Shown here one piece after another: positions 26,546 to 39,836 of a DNA stretch of 64,000 nucleotides (position 1 is the first letter of the stretch; each line of letters begins with the position of its first letter). The notes beneath the pieces were generated by a model. The model did not search any database. It saw only the letters and a program-made list of their open reading frames with translations, and had not been told where the DNA came from. The position numbers and the translations under genes are program-made. This stretch comes from Casuarina equisetifolia (taxonomy: Eukaryota > Streptophyta > Magnoliopsida > Fagales > Casuarinaceae): the NCBI GenBank assembly GCA_028551475.1, contig CM052359.1, positions 10,603,583 through 10,667,582 of the forward strand, read 5' to 3'.

Positions 26546-27980
26546 TAGATATCAAGAAGATAAAGGAACTCATCGATGGATAGGACTATCCTCCGAATCG
26601 GAATCGAAGTGAATACTACTTGATTGTTTCTATAAACTAAAAACCCAAATTAGTATTCTTTTTATATTGTGTTAACTATCATTAGGATAAAGTACATGAT
26701 CTCTATTACTAATCTTCGGCATAGTTTGGCTTTTCTAACCATCCATTATTTTTTGCTAAATGGATTTAAGGTTAATTCAAAAGTTAGCTAAGGGTTAGAA
26801 AGAAATTTTTTTCTTTAATTGTTAACATAAGTAATTGTGTATTTGGTATGAGATTTTTGTGAGGTACACATACTTTTTTAAATGTCAAGTGACATTAGGT
26901 TCAAAGTTACATGTGTAGAGTAAATTCAATTTTTATTTTGATATCATGTTAGGAGATTCAAGATCTAGACCAAAAACTAGTTAGGACTTTCAAAGACAAT
27001 TCATTTATGTTTCACCATAAGAAGTTATATACTTAATGTGAAGCTTTCTTTTCGCATATATGCTACTTTCAAGAGAAGGATTTGGTTAAACATTTTGCAT
27101 GACTCATTTTGTAATGGTGATCAAGCATAGACCCTTGTTACACCCACTTTACAAAGAATATTGTTCACCTTTGGCCTATTTGTCCTACTCTTTTGTCCAT
27201 TAACGACCAAAATCATGTTTGAATATTTATTATTCAAGCCTTTAGCCATCATTTTTAGTTTCAAAATATTATTTTATTCTTTCAAACATCAGAGTTCATT
27301 TTACAACCTTTGAAAGTTTGACATATTCTTCAATGAAACATAGACAATACAATAAAGGTGACCAACCCACCTCCATTGTAAATGCCATGTACACGCAAGA
27401 AAAGATATGTGAAAAAGTAGAACTAGCGGCTTGTGATTAAAGAGAGAATGGCCGACCAAAATAGCAGTATGTTTTTTAGTCATTTTCAACCACGAAAATG
27501 AAATCTAATAATATATTCTATCAATTTTTTTCATACCTTATTCTTCGTTCTTTTCTGAAAAAGAAAAAAAGGGATTCTAGGATAATAAAAAGAGTAGTTT
27601 ACAAGATAAAGGATCTTGTTAGTGGATAAGAGTAAACTTTGGATTGGAATCAAAGGGAATACTATTTGATTGTTTCTACTAACTTAAAACCTCAATTAGT
27701 ATTCTTTTTATATTATGTTAAGTCTCCTTTAAGATAAACTACATGATCTCTATTAGGAATCCTCTGCATAGTTTTGCTTTTCTAATGATCCACTTATCTA
27801 TACTAAGTGTATTTAAGGTCAATTCAAAAGTTAGCTAAGAGTTAGAATGAAACATTTTTATTTAAGCTTTAACATAAGCAATTTCGTATTTGGTGTGAGA
27901 TGTTTTTTAGGTACACATACTTTTTTACATGTTAGGTGACATTAGTTTCAAAGTTGCATGGGTAGAATGAATTTAATTTT
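26546..27980 (+). repeat. T-module, about 1.4 copies
   Basis: Begins at the same R/T junction as 1886 and is collinear with the T array (phase marker at about 27166). It is truncated near 27980, where retroelement debris begins. No gene is seen. Confidence 0.75.
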
Positions 27981-28437
27981 GAAAGAATAAACATAAGATT
28001 TACCATGGTGGTTTGACACTCATACCTACATCCACCCTTTTTTTTTTCTTTCAACTCAACTAATTAAAGTCCACTTTACTCATGGATTAGGAGAAAATAT
28101 TCTTCCAATCCTTCCAATTTATTCTCAAAGGAATCATAAAACTTTAGGATTATAGTTAAAGGTTGTCTTAACCTTGTGATAAGAGTAAATCCCTAATAAT
28201 GTATAGTTTGTGAGGGATATTGCTTATAAGTGAGTTTGCTAAAGCTATTAAGTATAAATCCAAGCTTTAATCACGAAACCCCCAAATTTTAGCAAATTAG
28301 GTTTTTGGATTTACAAGTTTATGTGCAAATAAGAATAAGTGTTTAATCAGCACATAAACAAGTGTATACAAGAGTATATAATCACAAGAATAGGATCTTT
28401 GAAGAACATCATTAAATAACATATAAACAAGAGTAAA
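27981..28437 (-). mobile_element. LTR fragment, TGTTGG...AACA family (probably Ty1/copia)
   Basis: Reverse complement of part of the LTR family at 51218-54169. Shared landmarks are the reverse of 'aactagttgtgttgaagg' and of the 'aggttttggatttac' segment. Both ends are missing. It abuts a gypsy integrase relic, so this is a composite of debris and not an element. Confidence 0.6.
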
Positions 28438-29600
28438 ATTCCACAGTATGCTGACTTTACAAATGATTTGGTAAGTAATGTTCTTCCTCCTAAAATGCCA
28501 TATCAACAATGAAAAGAATTCTTTTTTGGCATTAAACATTACTTTTCGGAAGAGCTTTTCTTGTTTAAAGTATGTATAGATCAAGTTATAAGGAGATGTG
28601 TTCCAAAAGAAGAGATGGCCAGCATCTTACACCATTGTCGTGCTAAGGAGGCAAGTGGTCAATTTGGTGCCACCAGAATCACAGCTAAGGTTTTACAATT
28701 TGGATTTTATTGGCCCACACTTTTTAGAGATGCATATTCATATGTAGGTATATGTGATCAATGTCAAAGAACTAAAAATATTTCTAGGAAACATAAGATG
28801 CCTCTGAACAATGTTGTTATGTGTAAATTATTTAACATTTAGGGTATTGATTTTATAGGACCTTTTACACCTTTTTATATGCGTATTCTAGTGCTTGTTG
28901 GATATATGTCTAAATGAGTAGAATTAACAAAGTTGTCAACAAATGATGCTAAGGTTGTGGTTAAATTCTTAAAGAAAAATATTTTTACCCAATTTGGTAC
29001 TCCTAGGGTAATCGTAATTAATAGAGGGACACATTTCTACAACAAACAATTTGAAGCACTTTTAGGTAAGTATGAGGTTACCTATAAGATTGCAACCCCT
29101 TATCACCTTTAGACTAGTAGTTAATTTAAGATATCAAATAGGGAAATTAGGAGAATTTTGGAAAAAATTGTGAATGCCTCAAGGAAAGATCGATCAATGA
29201 AACTTGATGATGCACTCTGGGCCTATAGGATAACATTCAAAATACCAATTTGAATGTCTCCTTTTAGGCTAGTGTTTGGAAAGGCTTGTCACCAACTAGT
29301 AGAATAAGAGCATAAAGCATACTGGCATTGAAATTTTTAAACTTTGACATGTAATTTGTTGGTGAAACCAAATTATTGAAGCTAAATGAATTGGATGAAT
29401 TATGAGATGAGGCATATAACAATGCCAAAATATACAAGGAGTGGACAAAGAGATGACATGACAAACACATGCCATATTATTAATAAGAGAGTTTAAGGTT
29501 GGCCAAAAAATATTACTTTATAACTTTTGTCTTAAATTGTTTCTAAGTAAGTTGTAGTCTAGTTGGTCTAGTCCTTTCATAGTCATAAGAGATTTTTGAT
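28438..29600 (+). pseudogene. Ty3/gypsy (Athila-like) integrase relic
   Basis: The integrase of an LTR retrotransposon inserts the cDNA copy into the genome. Only this C-terminal part of pol is present. In one frame (28561-28842 is open), the H2C2 zinc-binding domain is visible (HHC at about residues 26-28, CDQCQR at about 66-71), then MPLNNV. Beyond a stop, pieces of the catalytic core follow (WGID-like GIDF; NDAKVVVKFLKKNIF; FGTPRVI; ATPYH), then ALWAYR and LVFGKACH. Stops occur at about 28528, 28840, 28916, 29110 and 29250. The Asp expected after the FGTPR segment reads Asn (IN in place of SD). It is dead and has no LTR, RT or gag attached. It resembles the lineage of the gypsy element at 37559-43475 and may derive from an autonomous relative. 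Confidence 0.85.
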
Positions 29601-29639
29601 AAAGAACATTAGAAAACAAAGACCATATGGCATTGACTA

Positions 29640-32490
29640 GAGATATTTATTCAAAATTTGATTAGATATATGGCATTGACATTGTTATACATTCTGTGAT
29701 GTAGAGAGTATTGGCTCAGGTAGAACCATTCAATAGTAGAAAGACCTAGCATGGTGAATAAGCAATAAGGCTTAACACCCACCACGCTTCAGCAAGAAGG
29801 CATGAAGCCTCCCATTCCAAATGTCTTGTAATGTCAAAAGCATAATCTAGCCCTTTCAAAACTATAGAAAACATCCCATCCATATCCAACACATCCATGA
29901 TTAGATGCAAAAAGATAAATTCAAAGTAGTGATCCTCTTTCCCCTTTCCAATAGTAGACCCAGGTTATATATTCTTGATCATCCTCTTATTCATGACTTC
30001 CATCCCCAACACCATTTTGTCATAAACCATGATTGGACCATTTACAACGCTTGTAATTCAAAATAAGAAAAAACTTCTAAATAGTGAAGGATGACATGTA
30101 TATGGTATGAAAGGATTGTACGTACATGGTATCCAACTTTTGGTTTCTTTCTAATATTCCATTGCATACAAGATCAAACACCAACCAAAATATTTAAAAA
30201 AAAGTGATGCACTTTCCCATTTTCAATAATGGATCTAGGTTATATATTATGGATGATTCTCTTATTTGTGAGTTACTTTGGTCCTTAATGCCTTTTTCTC
30301 ATAAACCATGTTCACTCCATCTACATCCATATAGTGAAACGCTTAAAACAAAGGTGGAAAACAAAACTACACCAATTTTCTTTGTTGAGGGCAAGGTTTA
30401 AGGCCCTTGTTAAGGTAAAGTTAGAGTGAATGGTGATAGGCAAAGAATTACTTGATACATCCCTATCCCAAGGTTCTTTGTATATCAAATAACTTGACTT
30501 CATTACCTTTATGGATCCATTTTTGGGGACTTTTGTATATTCTTTTTTTTTATATCAACAAAAAAATAAAGGCTTTGTTTTATCTCAAAGGCCAAATCTT
30601 GTGCAAGACATTTCATTCCAAGTTAACAAAACAAAAGATAATGATCCAAGTAGTACATGACAAAGGAAAATCTATTAAGTCTAGATATTGTTGAAGTTTT
30701 GGTGTAAAAGTTAATGTTAAGGAAGAACAAAAATTAAAACAAAAAGACATGTTGAAATTGTATTTAGACCTAGTATGAGAAAGTGGTCAAAAATTGAGAA
30801 AGTACAACTAAAGTTTCCAATCGTGACAAGGGCCACTAACTCCACTATTTATCACATATAACATTACCCAAAAGAAGGAACTATTTCTCACTTTCTCCAA
30901 GTATTTAAGCAAGGAATGGTTTTCCTATACACCTAATGACACGTTTCATGATTTTATCTTTTACTTTTGATACTTATTTTTTAAGCTTCTTGATATCTAC
31001 CACCATTTCACTTGATGAAAAGACAAAAATTGAGAAGAAGGGATCTTTATTTTAGAAGACAAGGAAGAGGACTAACTTCTTTGTTCTTGATGAATATAAA
31101 GAACATAAGGAAACTAAAACCATAAAACCCCTAAAAAATAACAAATTTTTTGTTAAATGGAGATATTTATTTGGAATATGATTAGATGTATGGTATTGAC
31201 ACCATTGTATGTTCCTTGATGGAGAGAGTATTGGATAGGGTAGAACCATCCAATAATGGAAAGGCCTATCATGGTAAATGATACCACCTAGTGCCCACTA
31301 CTGTTTAGCAAAAAGGCATAAAGCCTCCCATTCTAGATGTCTTGCAATGTCAAAAGCACAATTTATCTATATCAAAATGATAAAAAGCATCCCTTCCATA
31401 TCCAACATGTCCATGATCATATGGGAACAAATAAATTCAAAGTGGTGCTGCTTTTTCCCTTTTCCAAAAGTGGACCCAAGTTAGATATTCTTGATGATCC
31501 TTTTATTCATGACTTACTTCCATCCATAGCACCCTTTTGTCATAGACCATGCCCGAACCATTTACATCCTTTGTAATTCAAAATAAGAAATAACTTCCAA
31601 ATAGTGAAAGGATGACATGTATATGGTATGAAAGGGGTACATGTATATGTTATCCCCCTTTTGGTTTTTTTCAGAATATTCTAGTGCATACAAGATCAAG
31701 TGCCAATCAAAATAACTCAAAAAAGTGATGCTCTTTCCCCTTTTCAATAGTGGATCTAGGCTGTATATTCTAGATTATTTTGTTATTTATGAGTTACTTT
31801 GGTCCCCAACACCCTTTTCTCATAAACCATGTCTAATCCATCTAGATATTGTTAAAGTTTTTGTGTAGAGTTGATATTAAGGAAGAAAAAAAAAACATGT
31901 TGAAATTGTATTTGGACCTAGTACGAGAAAATGGGAAAATCATGAGAGGGTAGAATTGTTTAGAGAAGTTTCCAATCTTGACAAGGGCCACTAACTCCAC
32001 TTTTTATCACACATAACATCTTATTAATAGGATGGAAAAAAATCATGCACACCTTGATTTTACCAAATAAAGGGGCCTTTCTTTTCTTTCTCCAAGAATT
32101 TAAGTAGGGAATGGTTTTCCCATACACCCAATGACATGTTTCATGATTTTATCTTTTACTTTTGATACCTATTCTTGAAGCTTCTCATTATCTACCACCA
32201 TTCAATTGATGCAAAGATAGCTATTAAGAAAAAGGGATGTTTCTTTTAGATGATGACGAGGAGGACCAACTTTTTTGGTCCCAAGTGAATATAAAGAACA
32301 TGAGAGAACAAAATCCAAGGGAACCCTAAGAAACAAAGAATTTTGTGTTGAATGGAGATATTTATTTGGAATCTATTTAGGTGTATGGTGTTGACACCAT
32401 TATACTTTTCTCCATGAAGAAAGTATCAGCTAGGGTAGAACCATGCAATAGTGGTAGGAGTTGGCGTTGTGAGTAAGTGATAGGTCCTAT
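29640..32490 (+). repeat. R-module tandem repeat (~1.8 monomers)
   Basis: Forward R. The 'tgatgc.ctttcccc' landmark recurs at 30207 and 31728, giving a monomer of 1521 bp. Each monomer also has a diverged second copy of a ~110-bp segment about 285 bp upstream (for example near 31443). A few hundred bases are deleted near 31840. No protein-coding gene is recognised. Confidence 0.75.
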
Positions 32491-33639
32491 TAGAATTAGG
32501 AATTGCAATGGATGATTAAAGCAATTAAAGGAAATGATTTAGTTGCAATGTTTCTTAAACATTCTTTCTAAGCATGTATCTATTATATATGGTTTGAATG
32601 AAACAATATACATTTCCAAAATAAGGTTGTTAAAATAATAATATTATTGTAGAGTTAGGAAAGTATTACCTAGAAAGACACCTCTCTTTAAGACTATTAA
32701 AGTTTCTCCTAGGAATGTTTTGTTGTGTCATAGCTAAAAGATTTCAAATTGATTTTCTCACAAATAAATTAAAATGCTAGGATATGTCACTAAACTTTTA
32801 TGCTCTGTAATTCTTAGGTGAATAAACTCATATATTTATAAGACAAAAAGTGTATTTACTAAAAGCTTGAAAGTATTCTCCCTTTTCAAAATCTAGGCAA
32901 CAAAGCAACTAAAAATGAAAAAATGAGAGTGTTTCTCTTTCAATTGCATCCATTTAAGCCTTGCATGAAATGTGGCACTAGTATTTGCTCTCATTCCAGC
33001 CTTCCACCAATCACAACATAAAATTCTTGGTTTGTGGAAAAAAATCTAATCCATCTATGCCTTTAGGAAACAAAAAAGGAATATTGAAGAGTTAACTTTT
33101 TCATCATGCTTTTTTAACATGAGATAGGCAAGATTAGACCTAGAAGTCATCTCACCCCCATGTTGGCTAGTCATGATCCAAGATGCGAAGTGTTAATTCT
33201 AATCTTCACCAAATTCAAAATTGTTTGGTTCTTGGACATGTTAACATCTTGTGCATTTCGGGGATGATGTAGTCATCCTTCACATTGAACATAAAGCTTA
33301 GAAGTGATAAGTAAGGGCTCCTTGTTAGTCATCCATTTGTAGTTAAATGTCAACCCTTCAACTTTTACAAAGTGGCTTGAATAATGGAATTCTAAACCAC
33401 CACCATTTAGGCATAAAAAAGAAGATAAAATATGACATCTCAAGCCATATGAATTATGGCATTTGCCTAAAAGATTACATGCTTAACATATTTAAAAATG
33501 TTGTTGCATTAGAAACATTAACGTGTGTAGAATTAGGAGAATAAAATTAAGTAGTCACCACATGAATATGGTTTGTACAAGCAAGAATAGTTTAGTAAAC
33601 TAGTATTTTATTTTAAATTCCTTTTAGAGAATGGTTTAG
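32491..33639 (-). repeat. 3' flank of FT-like copy 2 (P module)
   Basis: Homologous to 23199-24350 in reverse and to 57540-58690. It lacks the outermost ~220 bp present in copy 3 (57318-57540). No gene is visible. Confidence 0.7.
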
Positions 33640-35854
33640 TTATATTCTTCTTCCACTTGAGCCATTTTCCTTGTGGCAATTGAAAAAAAATACAGCCATT
33701 GGCAACCCTAGATGGTAAAGCTTTGCAAATTCCTTAATATTGAAGTTTTGGCATATTATGGGTGCAAAGACTATCTACCTGCCTAATTGACAAAATAGAA
33801 CAAAAGAAAAACCAATGGATCCCCATTGTTGGTCTTGGGCTTTCATAGCATACAACTTCTTACCCTACAATCATTTTCACTAGGCCATGCATTAGATTTT
33901 TTGAAATGATCTTCATGAAACCTTATAGAATATATGTTGTTGTCTAACTTTCTTTGTCTATTCATTCTTTTCACAAAGTGAAGGTGTGTAGGAGAGCCAT
34001 AAATGTCATGAAAGTCAAGGTTATAAGTTAATGTAACGAATTCTAACTTTGTTAGCTTGTTAGCTCAATATGTGTTGCAATAGAGAGTTATTAATATTCA
34101 TAAAGTAGCTTTAAATCTCTACATGGACAAGTCAAATTTATAGCTTGCATTTATCGACAATAAAAATTATAAAGTGTCTTTAAATTGTATGGGACATGGG
34201 GATAACCAAAAAAGAGAAAGGGAAAAAAAGATGAAGGGCCTAATAGGGGAGGTAAAACTAGTGAAAAGTTGAATACTACTCAATGCTAGGTCCTTGTTTG
34301 TGAACAACAAGATAACAAGTAAATAAATGACTTGGAAGAGATGAGTACATATTAATGGTAGTCCTTTACCAACACACAAAGTTTTAGTTCAAATAGGTGT
34401 ACACAAAATGTTTTTTAGGAAAAACAAATGGGAAATCAATTCCTAAAACAAATTCTTCCCCTAAGATGAATAAAATTATTGATGTCATAAAAGGAGTATA
34501 CCATTATATTTTCCAAACCCATGCAATTGCTAAAAACTACTATGCTTTGCAACCAATAATGGAGGCATCTTAACTATTTAATCAAGTGGATTTAGAGAAA
34601 GTTCTCACCAAAGCTTGTCCCTATCATTCCAGGAATATTAGTCACTAACCCATCAATTTTAAAGAGAAAACAATTAATTAAGAAACATCCTGCCCACTCA
34701 TTGTGGCCTATAAGCCCTAATTTAATGATTATGAAGCATGCTTTATCCATATTTTCTTTTATATTTCTTTAAATATTTGTGTGGCTAATTCTTGCTAATT
34801 GGTTTGTTAAGATTCCCATTAAATAAGGTTATCATACCTCTTTTTTTGGAATCAGAGCAACCAATTACTTTACAATAAAATGCAAGATATCTTGAAATCC
34901 TTTTCTGTACACCTAAATATTTCAAAATAAGGGGTGAAAAATATTTAGAAAGTGAAAGGTGGACAAAAATGTGGAGATTAAAGAACATGGGAAAGGATAA
35001 TGCAATCTGACATCCTTGATACGAATTAAAAAGAAAAAAGGAAAAGAATAAGAAGAAAAAGAGGATTAGGGTCAATCACACATTCAAGAAACCCTTGCAA
35101 CTTAAAAAGATACTAAATATTGTTGGAATCTCCAATAATAGGACACAAGATAGAGTTAACAATGTTATGCTACATGGTTTCAAAAGATTCTTGATCATTT
35201 ATATCCATGAGTGAATGCGACTATGCATGTATAGAGAGAGAAAAAGGGAGGGGGGGAGAAGGCGGCTTTCATTATTCAACCAAATCATTTCTAACGTGCA
35301 CAAATTAACACAATGAAGTAAAAATTCCTAGCATAAAAATATGAAACATAGCGTGGTTGCTCACTAGTGTAAGTACTCCTTAAGGTTAGGATCACCAGGG
35401 GAAGGCACATCAAGGTCCACCATAACCTGTAAAGGAAGGGATCATGTGTTTGACATTGTGAACTTGAAGAATTACTTGGCAAATTATTGGCAACTAGTAA
35501 ACTAGTGTAGAAAGAAGCACAAACAAAATGCTAATTTTTACTCTAAGTAACATATGAGTGATTGGCATATTATGTAAAATAAGCCTTATAATATACATAA
35601 AATTAATGAAATTTGAGATTAAAAAAAAAAGATAGAAAGAAAGGATAGGGTTTTACCAAAGTGTAAAAGGTTCAAAGATCCTTACCACCAACATCAACCT
35701 TAGGTTTGTTGACAACTTGGGAGGGTTTGAATTCATAACCATTATTCACCTTCTTATTGTTGTATGTGACCATCAAGGAAATGGAGCCTATGAAAGGGTC
35801 CAAAACATCTCCTATAACACTCACAACTACAAAAGGGTCTCTATCCTTAAACAT
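33640..35854 (-). pseudogene. FT-like: FT-like PEBP pseudogene, copy 2 (four exons)
   Basis: Same four-exon gene as copy 1, on the minus strand. Exons: 35657-35854 (66 codons), 35365-35426 (62 nt), 34609-34649 (41 nt) and 33640-33864. Seen: [25 protein letters not shown] and KPSQVV in exon 1, PSPGDPNLKEYLH in exon 2, and LYHLGLP and SSGRRI before the stop in exon 4. Lesions: CGA to TGA near the end of exon 1 (Arg to stop in the DLRTFY segment); the shared TA|G stop at the exon 2/3 junction; exon 3 acceptor AG is GG (34650-34651); exon 4 opens GG-TAA, so Gln has become a stop; one extra base in exon 4 after GIHW shifts the frame (225 nt against 224). The Gln that is TAG in copies 1 and 3 is intact here. 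Exon 1 differs from copy 1 at about 21 of 198 positions by eye. The upstream TATA box is lost. Confidence 0.92.
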
Positions 35855-35998
35855 GATTGGAAAAATTTCACCCTATATGGAACTATAAGTTAAATGTTTT
35901 CAAGTAAATTAGTTTGATAATTCAGTTTGCTAAAACCTCAAGGGGATGCTAACAAATAACATGTACATGGTATCCACTTTAGCTTTGTTATTATATCC

Positions 35999-37558
35999 AA
36001 CACATCCAAGATTAGATGCTAACAAATAAATTCAAAGTGGTGATGCTTTTTTCCCTTTTTAAAAGTGGACCTAACTTATATATTCTCAATAATCCTTTTG
36101 TCATAGACCATGTCTAGACCATCTACATCCATTTATTTAAAAATAAAAACCAACTTCCAAATAGTAAAAAGATTACATGTATATGGTAAAAAAGCATTAC
36201 ATGTACATGGTATCCACTTTTAGTTTCTTTTTAATATTCTAATGCATACAAGATCAAATGCCAATCAAAATTATTTTAAAAAATGATGCTCTTTTATATT
36301 TCAATAGTGGACCTAGGTTATGTATTCTAGATGATTCTTTTACTTGTGAGTTACTTTGGCCCCTAACATGCTTTTCTCATAGGCCATGTCTACTCCATCT
36401 ATATCTAAATAGTGAAAAGGTTAAAATGAAGGTGGAAAACAAAACTACACCAATTTTCTTTGTTAAAGGCAACATTTGAGGCCATGGTTAAGGCAAAATG
36501 GAGTGAAAGGTGAGAGGTAGAGAATAACTTGATACATCCCTATTCGAAGGTTGTTTGTATATCAATTAACTTTACTTCATTACCTTTCTCACATGGATCC
36601 ATTTTGGAAGACTTTTGTATGTTTTGTTTTTTTTTATCTAAACAATGGAATAAGGACTCTTTTCTATCTTAAGGATAAAAGCTTGTGTGAGACATTTCAT
36701 TTCAAATTAACAAAACAAAAGACAATAATCCATGTAGTATAGGACAGAGACAAATGTATCACGTTTAGATATTGTTGAAGTTTTGGTGTAAAAGTTAATG
36801 TTAAGGAAGACAAAAAAAACAAAGAGACATGTTGAAGTTGTTTGGACTTAACATGATAAAATGGGCAAACCTTGAGAGGGTAGAATTGTTTAAAGAAGTT
36901 TTTGATCTTGACAAGTGCCACAAAATCCACTTTTTATCACACATAACATCTTATTAATAGGATGGAAAAAAATTATGCAACACCTTGATTTTATCGAAAC
37001 AAGGAACCTTTCTTCACTTTCTCTAGGTATTTAAGTAGGGAATGGTTTTCCTATACACCCAATGACATGTTTTATGATTTTATCTTTTACTTTTGATACT
37101 CATTTTTTAAGTTTCTTACTATTTACCACCATTTCATTTGTTGACAAGACAATTATTGAGAAGAAGGGATCTTTCTCTTAGAAGATGATGAGGAGGACCA
37201 ACTTCTTTAGTCCTAAGTAAATATAGTGAACATGAGAAAAAAAAACCATGGGACCCCTAAAAAACAAAGAATTTTATGTTGAATGGAGATATTTATTTAG
37301 AATTTAATTAGGTGTATGGCATTGACACCGTTATAAGTTCCTCAATGGAATGAGTATTGGCTAGGGTCGAACCATGCAATAGCAGAAGGACTAAGCATGG
37401 TAAGTAAGCAACAGGGCCTAGTGCACACTACCCTTTGGTAGAAAGGCATAAAGCCCCCCATTTTAGATATCTTGCAATGTCAAAAGTATAATATATCCTT
37501 TTCAAAACTATAGAAAGCATCCCTTCCATATGCAACACATCTATGATTAGATTCCAAT
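35999..37558 (+). repeat. R-module repeat (~1 monomer) up to the gypsy insertion
   Basis: Forward R resumes at the upstream edge of P, at 'catatccaacacatcc', the same joint as at 61110 (copy 3). It is interrupted at 37558 by the gypsy element and continues in register at 43481. No gene is visible. Confidence 0.75.
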
Positions 37559-38829
37559 TGATAACTCTATTTTTATAAAGTTATTTTACCTATTTTAGGC
37601 AATAAATAACTTTAATAGTTGTGAGAAAACATTTGAACTCTTCTTTATTTACCTAAATTTATCTTGTTTATGTAGCAAAGGAGGCAAGGAGAAAAAGGAT
37701 GAACATGGAGAGCCTGATGCTTATTGTGTGGCAAAATCGTAATATCAAGATCAAGAGAGCTAAGATGGGCTTAGGCTTTGAATGATTGTTATTAGATTTT
37801 ATTATTATTGGATTTTCTAAATAATTAGAAAACCTAATCATATTAGGAGTGCAAAGCCTAATTAAATTAGGAGTTCAAAACCTAATTAATTAAGAGTTCA
37901 AAACCCAATTGTTTTAGATCTCTAAAACCCAATTCTAATAGGATAAGAGTAGGTCTAAACCTAAACCCTATTTAAGAGAAGAGAAGAAGCAAAAGAAAAT
38001 GGAGGAGGAAATTGAGCACAACTCAAGAAAAAGGCTAATAATTCAAGGTTTTCTTGAAGAGAAGACAAAAAGGATGACAGACTTCTTGTTCTTGGATTCA
38101 AGATGCCTTCTTTATTTCTTATTATTATTCTTCCTCATTATTTCTTTATGTTTTAGTTTACGTTTGTTAGAGCTATGATGTAACCTAATTATTATGGTAT
38201 GAATCTTATGATTATTATATTTTGCAAGATATTTTGTTTATGTGAAGTTACATATTACTGTGTTTAATGCTTTTAAGTGCTTAGCTACCACTTGAATGAT
38301 ATGATTTGCATGTTTGAGATCGACAGGAGATGATATGTAGTTGCTTCTTGTAATGTGTAGCCATAAATTAAATATGGATAGACATATACCATATTATTTG
38401 TGTGACTTTTGGTGTAAACTGGGACTATTCACAAATCCTAATACATTTGGTTTGTTTCAATTCACATATAGAGATATAGTGAATTAATGAACAAAGTAGG
38501 CTTGCTATACCTAGACATAGGATAGTAAATAAATTAGTTAGTTTCACCATCACATAGATATTATCCCTCTTGCAAGTATAAATAATCAATATTAATACAT
38601 AGTAATTATGGTGAAATCATATGCTCTAACATATTTATTGTATTTAGTTTTCTTAGATTTAGTTGGTTAATCTATCATCTATCAATTTGATTTACTAGAT
38701 AAATTCTAGGAATTGTTTACCGTTAGTAATTAATTAGTCTAGTAATCATCAATCTTTGTGGGATAATATCTTTCTCATCTTTATATTACTTGTTCAACAT
38801 GTTCACTTGCAATTAAATTTCACCGAACA
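37559..38829 (+). repeat. 5' LTR of the gypsy element
   Basis: 1271 bp, TGATAAC...CGAACA. It opens with an inverted repeat whose ten-base arms ATAACTCTAT / ATAAAGTTAT have one mismatch. It is near-identical to 42251-43475 over long stretches and collinear with the solo LTRs at 16774-18021 and 52848-54119 (both reversed). Confidence 0.93.
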
Positions 38830-38835
38830 AGTTTG

Positions 38836-38852
38836 TGGCGCCGTTACCGAGG
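38836..38852 (+). other. Primer-binding site (tRNA-Asp type)
   Basis: TGGCGCCGTTACCGAGG begins six bases after the LTR. It resembles the TGGCGCCGTTGCCGGGG sequence complementary to the 3' end of plant tRNA-Asp that is used by Athila-group elements, with two mismatches. That comparison is from general knowledge and was not computed here. Confidence 0.8.
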
Positions 38853-38997
38853 ATTGGTTGTTTATTGCTAATTAATATTAATAGTGAATAATTTATAGGT
38901 TTAATCTAGCCTTTATTTTCTTAAAAAAAAATTATTTTTCTTAATTATTTTTTTTACGTTCCTTGTTAAGTTGTTATTACTGAAAGATTAAGTAACA

Positions 38998-39836
38998 ATG
39001 ATGGAGAAAAATGATGGTACACATAGACTTTTGAAAGACTATGTTGTACTAACATTTTGGAATGCCACATCAAGCATTAAAAGGCCTGAAATTCAGGCAA
39101 GCAACTTTGAGATCAAGCCAATACTCATCCAGATGCTTCAAAACTCCTTGCAATTTAGTGGGCTACCAAATGAGGATCCAAAAGCTCACATTGAAGCATT
39201 CCTTGAATTTTGTGACATGATTGGAGATCATGGAGTTACAGAGGATGTTATCAGGTTAAGGCTATTTCCATTTTCTCTTAGAGATACAACTAAAAATTGG
39301 TTCTCTTCTCTTCTTGCAGGATTGATTACTACATGGGATGATTTGGCTCATAAATTTCTTGGTAAGTTCTTTCCTTTGGCGAAATCTGTAAAAATGCATA
39401 ACAATATTACTACTTTTATGCAGATGGACAATGAATCAATGTATGAAGCTTAGGAAAGATTCAAGAAACTTATGAGGAGATGTCCAGATCATGGATTACT
39501 CATTTGGTTACAAGTACAAACTTTCTATGATGGGTGTAGTACAAATCTTCATTTTGTAATTGATATAGCTACAGGAGAGGATTTGCACAACAAAACAACA
39601 GAAGAGGCATATAACCTTTTGGAGGAAATGTCAGCCAATAGCTATCAATGGTCTACTAAGAGGCTACCAATGCATCAAGCAAGTGGAGTCCATGAAGTAG
39701 ATATCTTCACCATAATGTCTACATAATTAGAAGTGCTCAATGAGAAGATAGACAACCTAAATACTCCAGTTATGAGACATCAAAGTAGATCATATCAATT
39801 TTGTGGTGGAGCACATGAGATACAAAATGTCAAGTA
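38998..39836 (+). pseudogene. gag: gag pseudogene of the gypsy element
   Basis: Gag forms the virus-like particle and packages the element RNA. One frame runs from the ATG at 38998, with a TAG at 39451-39453 exactly where the gag domain normally has Trp (MYEA-stop-ERFKKLMRRCP), and TAA at 39724. Recognisable gag-domain features are FSLRDTTKNWFSSL, TTWDDLAHKFLGKFFP and CPDHG. After the second stop the same frame holds a decayed zinc knuckle (QFCGGAH, about 39799-39836) lacking the first and last Cys. A homologous N-terminus lies at 44022. Confidence 0.88.

Noticed and set aside
34785..35075. 96-codon open frame on minus
   Set aside because: It lies inside intron 2 of FT-like copy 2, is low-complexity at its start, and is not conserved in the other copies.
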